Source: Bidens hawaiensis
Taxonomy: Eukaryota > Streptophyta > Magnoliopsida > Asterales > Asteraceae
Reading direction: 5' to 3'
DNA length: 64,000 nt
Assembly: GCA_021521415.1 (NCBI GenBank)
Contig: JAIQDT010007324.1
Location: 62,001 to 126,000, forward strand
Under the pieces are notes generated by a model. It had not been told where the DNA came from. It did no database searches and saw nothing but the letters and a program-made list of their open reading frames with translations. Both the position numbers and the translations under genes were made by a program. The stretch's first letter is position 1; every line of letters starts with the position of its first letter. Positions 11,591 through 22,689 of the stretch are shown piece by piece.

Positions 11591-13716
11591 ATGGATTCTG
11601 AGCATGATGGAGTTAGAATGAAAGTAGAAGGTGATAGACTCAGCACTTTGCCGGATGATATTATCTTTAAAATCCTTGCTTTGGTTGGCTTTAGACAAGC
11701 AATCGAAACAAGTGCTTTGTCATCTAGATGGAGGTACCTCTGGACTTCAATGCCCTGTCTCCATTTCTCAGATGAGGATTTTCGTGCGTTGGCCAAGCTC
11801 TCCAAATTTGTTAAGGGTGTACTGTCTGGCCGGAATAATCGAATGGAAGTGTCTTCTGTCAACCTCACTATTCGCAGACGTGCTAGCTCTAGGTTTGTTC
11901 AAGGAATGTTGAACAAAGTTTTATACTATGCATTATCCCACAATGTCCACCAACTGAATATTAATTGCACGGGTGTAGAGGCACCTGTTTCTCCCTTTAG
12001 TTCTCAGTCTCTTAAACATCTGAATTTGAACCATTTTACTTACAAGAATTCCATAACGACACCATCTACATGGAAGTTGCTAGCTTTAACGACATTGAAC
12101 CTCCGGTCTGTTACATTGTATAATGACAATAACGACAAGTCTGCTGATATTTTCTCTAACTGTGCAAACTTGAAGAATCTCACTTTAAACGATTGCAAAA
12201 TAAGGGGATCAAACGGTTTCAATATATCTCATCCTGGACTATCTGATCTAACACTTATATGTTTTGAAGAGGGTGGTAATGTGGTTACACCTCAACTCAA
12301 GAATCTCACTATAAGGAATTGGGGTCGTGGGATTCATCTGATTTCCGCACCTAACCTCGCCTTTTTGCAGTATAAAGGTGCTTTTAATTCTTTGCAGTTT
12401 TCTGGTGAACTTCTTCATTTAGAGGAGTCGAGTATAGACATCTACCGTCCCTTTGAAGATAAGGCAAATGCTCATAAAGTTGTATGTCTGTTTCAACAGC
12501 TCCATAGTGTCAAATTTCTTACACTTGACTTCGAACTCTTCAAGGTATGCTGGTGTTGGTTCTTTAATGTTTATAATATACGTCTAACAAATATTTTCAA
12601 TATTAATGATGGTGAAAGATTGCAAAAAATAATATAAAAAAATCTAGTACATTGAGAGTGCTAGTTACATGAGTCTACCACTTTTATTTGAGTGCTCTAC
12701 TTGACTATTAAGAAGGAAAATAGATTTTTCATATCTTTACTTGTTTGATATATTTTTCAGTTTCTTTCTTCATATGTGGAACTAATCTCACATCAACCTT
12801 CTCCATTTGCCAACTTAAAGAGTTTAAAGATTTATCCGTATAATGCTAATGAATCGGAAGAGCAAACGCCACTAAAAGTAATGTCGACCGAAGTAAAAAA
12901 CTATTTGCTTGATGGTTCTCCAGGTGCCACCTTCACAATGGTTTTACCTGAGGTATGTACACCGTCATGAAGTATGTATATAGTATCTTCCACACATTCC
13001 ACTTATTGCTCTGATTGCCTTACTTTCTTATTCTAGTATAGCCTATGCACTAAGTTTGTTAAGTGAACCATCTGTTACGTTCTTATGTCGAAAGTCAACC
13101 TAAGCTTAAGTTTTGTTTTAAATTTCTCTCTTTCTTTGCTTGTTCAAACAACAATCACAACTTTGTATATTTGTTTACATCGTTTATAGAAAACAATACT
13201 TTTATATATGACTTTGACTATTCATTAGTTTGGAGATCTGTGACAGGCGGTAAGTAACGTTATGGTTTCTTTAAATCTTTTGATATCATGGGAACACTGC
13301 AGGAGGTAATAGCTATGAAGAAGACTAAGTTGGCCCAAAAGCTAAGTACAGAGTTACGGGCGCTGCTACAGCAGGAGAACGCTAGTATGGAGACCAAAAT
13401 GGTAAAGATGCATGAACTAGGGAAGGCACATATTGACATTGATAGCTGTTGGAAGCATTTAAGTGTGCATTTTGAGAAAGGGAAAGAAACGGCTTCTAAC
13501 GTTATCACAAAGTTAAATCGGATTAAAGGATTACTGGGTGAGTTGTCTGCATCAAACAGGGATACTATTCAACCATCTTTTTCTACTTTGTGTGCAGAGG
13601 CCAACATTGTCATGAATAAAATAACAGATTGTGTGAAGTCGGACTGTGATGAGAATCAAAGACGTTTAAGTGTGTGCTTTAGTGAACTTGCTACAACGTT
13701 GGAGCCGTCTTCTTAG
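11591..13716 (+). CDS. F-box/LRR-repeat protein, 3 exons
   Basis: Exons 11591-12544, 12761-12952 and 13303-13716, all phase 0 with GT/AG borders (954 + 192 + 414 bp), give 519 aa. Residues 13-57 are a canonical F-box (LSTLPDDIIFKIL, then ALSSRWRYLWTSMP), which docks on SKP1 in an SCF ubiquitin ligase. Residues 100-330 carry plant F-box-type leucine-rich repeats (LKHLNLNHF, LTTLNLRSVTLY, LKNLTLNDCKI). The last exon is not LRR: it is a Lys/Glu-rich helical tail (TKLAQKLSTELRALLQQENA) that could form a coiled coil. The substrate is unknown. A hAT-like MITE lies just upstream, and copies of a dispersed repeat flank the locus. No lesion was seen. Confidence 0.85.
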
Positions 13717-14025
13717 CAAATTATTATGTTCTTGATTGACATCTCCCGAGCTTCGTCGGGTAGGATATCCACATCTACCTTCAGTAACTGAATTCGTTTC
13801 CATGTTTTATTGCAGTTTCTAGTTTACTAAGGTTTAATTAGGGCATGATCAGTGCTTGAGTGGGTAAGTTTATTTTCTGTCCTTTTCATGTAATGAACTC
13901 TAAAATGTCGAAAGTTGCGTGTTTGTTATTTAATTTTTTTTTTGCCTTTGTGTTTGCTCTTTGCGATTGACCGATTGTATTTCCAATATTGCTAGGTTAG
14001 AGTAATTATGAAGATGTCGTGTGTG

Positions 14026-14386
14026 TTTTTGCTCATTCAATTTGTTCGCTTCGCAATGTAAGAAACATTTGTATTTGATAATTATTAATTACAAAAAATG
14101 TGTAGTAATGACAACATTTGCTACATTGGCTTTTGCTATTGTGTCAAGGCCTAAATTAATTTGAATGCCTTACACTTTTTCTAAGTGTAATGGTTTAACT
14201 AAAAAACAAAAATAATAGTGTCACATCACTGCCACGTAAGCATAGGGCTTTCGCTCACTTTTCCATAAAAAAAGTAATGACTTAACTATAAACAACATCA
14301 TTATTTAATTTCATTTTTATATAAAAATTGTGTAAAAACAACGTCATTATTTGATTTCATTTTTATATAAAAATTGTGTAAAAACG
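14026..14386. repeat. Dispersed repeat, copy B, with internal tandem duplication
   Basis: Bases 14026-14310 are a diverged direct copy of 8938-9238. Its distal end contains a duplicated unit of about 45 bp around ATTTCATTTTTATATAAAAA. Confidence 0.6.
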
Positions 14387-14815
14387 TGATTTTGCTGGTT
14401 AGATTTGAGCCCGGCTTCATACCCACCAAGCCAATGGCACCCTTTTCTTGATCCAGTAATTGTCTTTAACAACAAATTTTTGCAGAGGTGAATTGGGGCT
14501 AGAGTCCATCGCACTCAGCTTAATATAGGTTTCTATACAAATATCTCATATTAAATAGGTTTAGTTCTTTGACTTTATAAAAAATAAAAAGTTATTTAGA
14601 ATGAGAGTTTAATTTAATAAAATATCAATGATCTATTGATCTAGTGGTATGGTTTCCTCTTTATAAATGTAACACGATGAGTTTAAATTTTTCCAAGTGT
14701 AAGGTTTAAAAAATTATTTTGGTGAAAAAAATTGTTTGAAAAAAATAATAATAACATATAAGTCGCAAAGGGGGTATACGTGGTTAAGAATTAGTAGTTA
14801 GAAGAAGAGCACTAA

Positions 14816-15091
14816 AGTTATGTGTAGTAGAGGGGTTACAAATTGCGCGAATTACGACACGTGACACCTAGTCAGCAAATGATAGGAATTTGTTTTTGTG
14901 TTGTAATGGTGTTGTAGGCTAATATATATATACTACACATAATAATATAATAATAATATCTACACACACAACCAACAATGACAAATTCCTTGCGCCACCC
15001 CCATTATCGCCCAATATTTCGCCCCCGGGGGCGGTGTGCTCGCCCTCATCGCCCCAAATTCACCAGAAATTCCCACCCACTACGGGTAACC
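14816..15091. mobile_element. Tourist-like (PIF/Harbinger) MITE, copy 1 (276 bp)
   Basis: Flanked by TAA at 14813-14815 and 15092-15094. The left end is AGTTATGTGTAGTAGAGGGG; the right end reverse complemented is GGTTACCCGTAGTGGG. It is homologous in inverted orientation to 20047-20359, sharing GTAGGAATTTGTTTTTG-like and CACGTGAC-like subterminal blocks and GGGCGA-type motifs. It contains a 14-bp GC palindrome, CGCCCCCGGGGGCG. No coding. Confidence 0.75.
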
Positions 15092-15765
15092 TAAAAGAAT
15101 TAAAAAAGATGTTGGTGGGTGGTGGTGGGGGTGGGGGGGCTAGTGAGCATATATGAACCGGACACGTGGTGGAAATTGATGTTGTCGTAACCGTAGGACT
15201 ATATCTTACGTGTCAGATTATAGTGGGTAAAACGCGAATCAACGCTGTGGAACGTGCGGTGAGTGCTTTTGCTTCTCTGCTTGAGATTTTGTCCTTGTCT
15301 CTCAATCAACCAATGCCCTTTAACTTTTGGTGTACTAAATACTAATTTTTTTAACAAGGGGAAAGACAAAAGATACCTTCTACTAATGCATTAACCTTAT
15401 TAAAAGGCTTGGTTAGTAGCTTTTAAGTTACTCTGGGTACTCATGTTGATCTAACTGTGTTATTTTCCCTCGGTTCCAAAAAACGAAGAGAACAAGTTGA
15501 ACTTGTTTATTACTTTGTGTTTTGATGAATATTAGTTTTTTTTTGGCACACCAAAGGTATTCTGTATACGTCATCGAACGGTCCTTCAAGCAACATAAGA
15601 GAGGCAAATCATGTAAATTACAAAAAAAGTGGCTTAAGACCAGACCTCCACTTCTACTATATGCCCCAATCACTCGATCATATATGGCTTGTTATTTATA
15701 GGATATCAATGTATCCTACACTCATTTAATTTGTTTTAGTTGTTTCAGAATTACTAACAGTTTGA
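15092..15765. other. Intergenic, no gene seen
   Basis: Mixed AT-rich sequence. An 81-codon antisense open frame at 15428-15673 has no recognisable domain. Confidence 0.6.
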
Positions 15766-16348
15766 TGTTGTTTGTTTTTCTGAAAAATGTTTGTGCGACC
15801 TCTTTTGTCTGCGCCGTGCAGACCACGTGCAGATATTGTTATCTGCAGACTGTTTGTTTTCTCGAAGAAATATTATTAAAAAATGTCTGCGCAAACTCTA
15901 CCTGGTGCATACTTGGCTCATTCACTTCTGAGATCTTCTAAGGTTTGCATAGGGTTAAAACACCACACCCTACCAACACCCAATGTCAACCACCACCATC
16001 AACCACCCACGCAACGTCCGCCACCATCACCCACCGTTCGCCAACACCACTGTCTGCCACCCGCCACCGCGTTGTACCACCGCCTTCTACCACAACCACC
16101 ACCACCACCCACCACCACCCACAACCCACCTTCCGTCACCACCACCTACCACTACCACCATCCAACACCACCATCACCCACTACCACAGTTCGTACACCA
16201 CCACCAGATTAGTTTAGCAATTTACAGACGTTAAAAAACAAACATGCTTTTTGTTGCAGACTAAGGTTTGGTCCACCTCTCCTTCTACAGATATCCGCAG
16301 ATGTGGTACGCAGACTGTAGAAATTTTACCTCTGAAAAAACAAACACC
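15766..16348. mobile_element. TIR-flanked, possibly nested, non-coding repeat with (ACC)n core
   Basis: The left end TGTTGTTTGTTTTTCTGA pairs imperfectly with the right end, which reads GGTGTTTGTTTTTTCAGA when reverse complemented. A similar pair (GACTGTTTGTTTTC near 15857 and AAAAAACAAACATGC near 16235) lies inside, as if one MITE sat within another. The centre, about 15962-16203, is degenerate CCACCA. No clean TSD was identified. Confidence 0.4.
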
Positions 16349-17863
16349 TAAAATATACTTTCTCTAGTAGTTTGCCTAAAATTTTAAATTCTGTACTTCA
16401 TATAAACTGGTCATAAAACAACTTTGTACATTTTTTTTATCTTAATGTATGTCATAATATTGAGATTTTTCCTTTTCAATTTTGAAGACTTTCAAGGTTT
16501 CTATTTGTATTTTAAAGGTATTTTTCATTATATTTAAGAAGATTCGACGTTTTATTTATATAGAGTTTCATGCATGTCTCTTAGCCTTCGAAATTTTATG
16601 TACACTCAACAATACAAAAAAGTCTCATAAATACTCAGTTTTAAACGAAAATATCATATCCATGTGATCTATTTTATTTAATTAATAGAAAAGCATTTTA
16701 TAACATCACTTCTTTTGTATTTTTAAGCCTTTAATAATTTTGTATTCACCTTGTAATATTGTGTTTTATTTCTCTTGTAAGTTTATGCCTACTCATGGTT
16801 CCCTCTTGGCCTCTTCTATGAAGTTCAAGAGTGTTTGATAAAAGCAGTCCTTTAACCTATTTCTACCCATGGCTTTAATGCAATATTACAACACATCAAT
16901 ACCAAATAATATAAGGACATAAGGTTCAACATTAGAATAGGTTAAAATGTGTGCGTATAATCAAAGTTTTTGGTTATTTGTAAATTGCAATTACAAAAAT
17001 TAACAATTGATGATTTTTTAGATGAATTAATTAAACCCAAATTTGTGAATTTGAGGTTGTGTTAGAAATTCACACACCTAAATTGTCAAGTCCCGTCCAT
17101 GGCAAACATATATTCACTTAGGGTCATCTCATAATCTCTTTAAATTTCGGGGCTCGGGACGAGCATAAAAAGAGATATTTGAAATCACGTTTTTAAATAT
17201 GTAATAAATAATTTAACCATTTTACCAATTGGGTTGCATTTCCAAAACCCAACACGCGAAAGATGAATCGGGAGCTCGCTCCTTTAGTATATGGTAACAC
17301 CGCCTGCACCTTCTAAACCGTTTGCGGGATGTGCAAGGTAACAAGATCCATGGCATGACACATTGCCCTTTTAATGATGGAGAAACAAACAACACTAATA
17401 TTTCCAAGGCTCATAACGAATTCATGTACGTATACAGTTTCCTAAAGCTCTCACCTTTCCTGTGAAGGTAAGTTGTATATTATATTGGTTGTTTGGGCAT
17501 GGACTAGCAGTATAATATAATATGATGCAACGTAGTTGAGACAAAAGTAACCGGCCAACCAAAAATCATTCTTCACGCAGCAACAACATTTTCTACCTAT
17601 AACCCTAACACTTGTCAACATATCCTTAATCCCACACTTGTATTTATACCCCTTTAATTTCCCAACACTCACTTTCACAAAACAAAACCCTCTTCACCTT
17701 CCGACATAATATTCTTTTTAACATTCTCCAATCTTACTTCCTCTTTTATTTATTATTAACTCCAAGAATCTTGTGATTAATTAAGTTATCTCCATTTTGA
17801 TTCGTATTGAATGTGAATAAAACATATACACTTGTCAGAATTATCTAATCACCAAAATATACC
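16349..17863. other. Intergenic region upstream of the WD40 gene
   Basis: AT-rich. Short open frames (16482-16667; 17222-17407 and 17451-17678 antisense) have no recognisable domain. The final 200 bases, pyrimidine-rich with CTTCACCTTCC-type motifs, are probably the promoter and 5' UTR of the WD40 gene. Confidence 0.5.
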
Positions 17864-19490
17864 ATGCATTCCTATCAAGCAAACTTTCAGGCCAATGATA
17901 ACGGTTACGAATCCAACCGAATGAGCGACGAAGGTTCGCCCATGATGATGTCACCATGGAACCAGACGACTCCTTCCCAACCCTCACCCTGGTCCAGTAC
18001 CACCAGCCCTGGTCAGGAAGGACTCATCGGCTCATTGGTTCGGGAGGAAGGCCACATTTACTCGCTAGCCGCAGCCAGGGGCCTTCTTTATACCGGCTCC
18101 GACTGCAAGAATATACATGTATGGAACAGTATGAAGCTGTTGACCACCTTCAAGTCAAACAGTGGTCTTGTTAAGGCAATTATTACATCAGGAGACAAGA
18201 TATTCTCCGGACATCAAGACGGAAAGGTCCGAGTTTGGAAATCAAACACTAAGGACCCGAAAGTACATAAACGCATTGGCACTTTTCCGACGTTTTTTGA
18301 CATCCTTAAAAGCTCCATGAAATCCAAGAATTACGTTGAGGTATTATCTTCTATCCACTATCTATTATTAACGTCTGATTAATATAGAGATCACATTAAG
18401 GCCATCATGATATAGGTACACCACTCCATTATTTGATTTTATACCATCAAACGACTTTTCACAAACTCTCAAACTTCAATTTTGGGAAAATAAAAATAAA
18501 AGAAGTCAAACTTTGGAAAATATTGGTTAGAACGTCATTTTGAACAATATCTGTTCTTACCATAAGTGGTCATACTTTGAAATATTATTGGTTAGAGCTT
18601 TTGTCCAATATCTAAATATATAGTGTTTAGGTTATTGACGGTTAAACTTTGAAAATTTTTGGTCAAAGTTGCCTTGGTCCGGATGGCCGTAGTCTGCTTT
18701 GACAAAAAAAATTTAGCTGTTTGAAACAGTGTGAGATTGTTGGCCCTTACATTAACAAGACATTAACTTAATATATATGCATTAAGGTGAAGGGCAAGCG
18801 TACGGCATTATGGATCAACCACCGTGACGCCATTTCCTGCTTGACTATAAACGAAGAAGAAGGTTTGCTATATTCGGGTTCATGGGACCGGACATTTAAG
18901 GTATGGAAAATGTCTAATTCAAAATGTCTAGAGTCCGTGAAGGCGCATGAAGACGCGGTCAACTCCATTGTATCCACAGTCAACGGTCTAGTCTTCACGG
19001 ATCGGCAGAGGGTTCGGTGAAGGTATGGAAGCGAGAAGGGAATGGAAAGAAAATGAAACACAAGTACATGCAAACATTGTTAGATCAAGAATCTGCGGTG
19101 ACGGCATTAGTGGTGTCTAATGGTGGTTCGGTGGTGTATTGCGGGTCCTCCGATGGGATTGTGAACTTTTGGGAGCGGGAAACGCATTTATCGCATGGCG
19201 GCGTTCTCAAGGGGCATAAGTTGGCGGTTTTGTGTCTGGCTGTTGCTGGAAATTTGGTTTTTAGTGGATCTGCTGATAAGACGGTATGTGTGTGGAAGAG
19301 GGAGGGGGGCGTTCATACGTGCTTGTCGATTTTGACTGGGCACACGGGGCCGGTGAAGTGTGTGGCGGTGGAGAAGGAGGCAGAGTCGAGTGGTTTTAGT
19401 GGAAAATGGGTGGTGTATAGTGGTAGTTTGGATAAGTCGGTGAAGGTATGGAGTGTGTTGGAGCAGACGTTGTATAACCGAGTGTTTTAA
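17864..19490 (+). pseudogene. JINGUBANG-like WD40-repeat protein, 2 exons, one-base frameshift
   Basis: Exon 1 is 17864-18340 (159 codons, phase 0, donor GAG|GTATTA); exon 2 begins at 18787 after AAG. A Ser/Pro-rich head of about 50 residues precedes WD40 repeats: [78 protein letters not shown] and [14 protein letters not shown], with a seventh spanning the lesion. At about 19000, in CTTCACGGATCGG, one G is missing relative to the frame needed for the usual TGSA motif. The upstream frame stops at 19018-19020, while the downstream frame stays open to 19490. The family is a cytosolic/nuclear propeller linked to pollen signalling in Arabidopsis. It is either a recent pseudogene or a consensus base error; everything else is intact. 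Confidence 0.8.
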
Positions 19491-20046
19491 GGCTTTAGAC
19501 ATTAATGGTCGAGACAAAGTTTCTTAAATAATTAAATAATTAAAGATATTTGAATTAATAAAAAAAAAGGTTAGAAAGAAAAAAGTTGAGACTTAACGGA
19601 TGGCTGTAATTTCAGTTTTAGTTTGTGGGTCCATGTGGTGACCGTTGCTTGTTCGTTGGTTTATTACTTTTTGTATTGAGTAGACGGTGGAGATTGGTTT
19701 TTATTAGTGGGACCGGTTGTAATATAATATCTATGGTAGGTCGAAATTTGAGAAGCTAAAAGTAGTGGAAGAAAATGACATTTATGTCGATGTTATTAGA
19801 ATTGATATTAAATTCCTAAAGATAATTTTAGAGTTTCGTTGTATTAATTCATGAAGTGGAATGAAATATAGATGGTCTTGAATCTTAATTAATTGGTAAG
19901 TGTTTACTCAGAGAAAAGTTTAGATGTGGAATGTGTTTTTGATCCATCATTATGTTTCTTATCCTATTTTGAGTCGTAAGATAATTAATTTGATGTAATA
20001 CGCATTTTAGTAAATTTAAGAGTGGATTAGATGTGTTAGGGTGTTA
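19491..20046. other. 3' flank of the WD40 gene, nothing else seen
   Basis: AT-rich; it probably includes the 3' UTR of the WD40 gene. No open frame of note. Confidence 0.6.
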
Positions 20047-20359
20047 GGCTACCCGTAATGGACGAATTTTCCAGGCGATGAGAGGGCGAGAGGGGCGAGA
20101 ACACCGCTCCCTGGGCGAAATGGGGGCGAAATGGGGGGGGGGGGACGAGAACTTTTTGTCGCTCTTCTTCTCTCTGCTTCTCATTCTGATTATTAATATT
20201 ATTATAATATTGATTGTGTGTGGTATATATATATATATATATATATATATTAGGCTATAACACCATTAATACACCCCAAAAACAAATTCCTACCATTTGC
20301 TGATTGGACGTCACGTGTTGAAATTTGCCCAATTTGTAGCCCCTTCACTACACATAACC
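20047..20359. mobile_element. Tourist-like (PIF/Harbinger) MITE, copy 2 (313 bp)
   Basis: TTA at 20044-20046 and 20360-20362 flanks the element. It runs from GGCTACCCGTAATGG to CACTACACATAACC and is homologous in reverse orientation to the copy at 14816-15091. It contains a G-run near 20134 and a (TA)n tract at 20224-20250. It encodes nothing. Confidence 0.8.
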
Positions 20360-20362
20360 TTA

Positions 20363-22335
20363 GGGGCACCTCCTATGTGAAGGATCGATCTACTCGGTAC
20401 CAATCTCCAAAGCATGCCAATCAAATCTATTTAGTAGATAAGAAGATAACTAAATTGAGACACTTTTTTTAGAAATTGGAAGATAAGCAACTCTCCTAGA
20501 TTTAATAAAAAATAGTGTTTTTGTTAAATCCATTTAAACAAAAACACCAGTGTAAACAACCTCTATATTCACTAATATAAGTTAGGTTTATAAAGTTATC
20601 AAACTGATATAAAATAATCGGTCAAATCATCGTCAAAATCATCCAAACGTAATTAAAATCGTGCACCTTCATAAAATGTAACCAAGACCAAAACTTTTAC
20701 TAGAATGACACATTCAAATACTGATTATTAGATAACTCACTGAAAAAAAATTCCTACCTCCATCAATACCAAAACAAATAATAAAATTGGGGTACTTGTT
20801 AAAAAAATGTTACTCCGTTCGGTTTTATAATCCATATATCATCTATATGTGTATAGTCCAAGATCATAAACCCACCACCAACAATGCGTAAACCTATACC
20901 AACATATAATTTCTTTTTTAACAATTTAGAAGTCTTACGTAAGCGGGGACCAAAAACCGTAGCTTTATTTCACTTGTCTTTGAGCTATCCACGACTTCAT
21001 GATGTCCATTCCATGCATAAATAAACAATCACAACTAGCCAACCAACGAAGAAGCACGAGTTCAAACCGTAGTTTTTATGGGTATGTACCCATGGGGGTC
21101 AATGAATGGTGATGTAAGAATGAGAAAATAAGGAGTCAGATTCTTTTACCGTCGGATGGAGTTTGTTATTTATAGCTAAAGGTGATGTGATGTTATTGGT
21201 CCGTCCGTCATTATCAGGATATTTTTCCATCTCGTCTATGTCCAACGTGGCGGGGGGCGTGGAATGTGCCATATGCGGGGATTACTACTAGGATTACCTT
21301 CTGTCCTTCTCTATAGCGGGCGCAATAAGATTTGATGCGCACGCCTGGTACAATTTCCTCGTACTTGTCATGGTGGACCCTATTGGTAACTTTATGGACA
21401 CATGGCACCTCCTGGTTAGCCTATTGTGCAAACGATTTGGTGGTGGCGATTTTGTTCTTGTCTGGTGACTAAGCGTTGCTTTTGTCTTGTGTTTGGCGTA
21501 TTTAACCCGGGTTCAGGCCTATAAATATGACCCCACATTCATTTTTGCATATAAAGGGAGGTCATATTCACACATGTTGGAAGGGGTGCTTCGAAGCCTA
21601 TATATACGATCCCACATTCATTTTTGCCACATAAAAAGCAAGCAGAATACTCGGTAATTTATGCCCTTTTCATATCATAAATACATGAATTGTATTTAGA
21701 AATCTATGCAGCATCACTTACTAGTTCGTCACTATAGTGTACGTATAGAATTGAATAATTGGTTCACCGTCCACGTTGCCATGCTATTTGTAAACCAATC
21801 ATCATCTAGGTGACTTTCTTTATGCATGTTAGTAGAATTATAGTGAGTTAGTGCTTTACATCATTTGTCACTTGGTTTTCCTTTTATAAATTATTAATTT
21901 CTTGTGTATATGCATATGCCTGCCTATAAATGGCACTAGTCAATGAGAAGTGAGGACTTAGGATAGAAAATGAATACGTGTTGAATTCCAATAAATCTCA
22001 TCTTATCTTATGTTCGCTTTGATTTTTGAAATGATATGCATCACTTGCATACATTGATTCAATGATTTTTGAGAGAGAAATTATCAAAAACCTACAAAAC
22101 AAATTAAAAAAAAAAACCGAGAGGGCAAAATTGCTATAACGATCACCAATTCATAAATAACAAGCAACACCATAATACAACCTTTTCGTATGAGTTATTG
22201 TGATCAAACAAGCAATTATATGACTAACGGTTTAAGTCGTGAATACTGAATAGTTAGTTCTAAATCATGACAATGTGACATGGCCACGTGATGTTTTGGG
22301 ATTGGACTCCTTTTGTTTTTAGGTAACATTATATC
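20363..22335. other. Intergenic region before the copia element, no gene seen
   Basis: A diverged direct duplication (GCCTATAAATATGACCCCAC near 21520 and GCCTATATATACGATCCCAC near 21597) suggests an old repeat, perhaps an LTR remnant. An antisense 64-codon frame at 21214-21408 lies within this repeat-like DNA and is not supported as a gene. Confidence 0.5.
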
Positions 22336-22689
22336 TGGTATGCAGAGTATTATATTGTGATGAACCGGACAAAACAAAGAAAATGAACAACGATGGAATT
22401 TGGCTTAACTCCCAAACTTTATTATCAAGAAAATCTGACTCAAAAAACTTGATACATTGTCCCTACCCTTTAAACACGGTATATATATACTAACCTAAAC
22501 GCGTTAGAATATATTTAGGACAGAATAAAATCAACTTGATAATTATCTCCATCTAAACCTTAAATAGATTTTCCAGAAAATAATTATTCATAAATAATAA
22601 CCCGGTTACTTGCAAACCAAGTTAACCAGTTTCTTCTTTCCCAAGCCGCTCCACGCAATTGCCATAAGATGACTCGGGATTCTTCAACA
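22336..22689 (-). repeat. Copia 3' LTR
   Basis: 354 bp, ending on the plus strand in TTCTTCAACA. It is about 97% identical by eye to the 5' LTR at 37421-37774 and is preceded in the element's sense by the GGGGGTGAT polypurine tract. Confidence 0.9.

Noticed and set aside
15883..16234. Overlapping Pro/His/Thr-rich open frames
   Set aside because: They are the three readings of a degenerate CCACCA tract inside a TIR-flanked repeat; no codon bias or domain.
21214..21408. 64-codon antisense frame
   Set aside because: No domain, within repeat-like DNA, no splice or promoter context.
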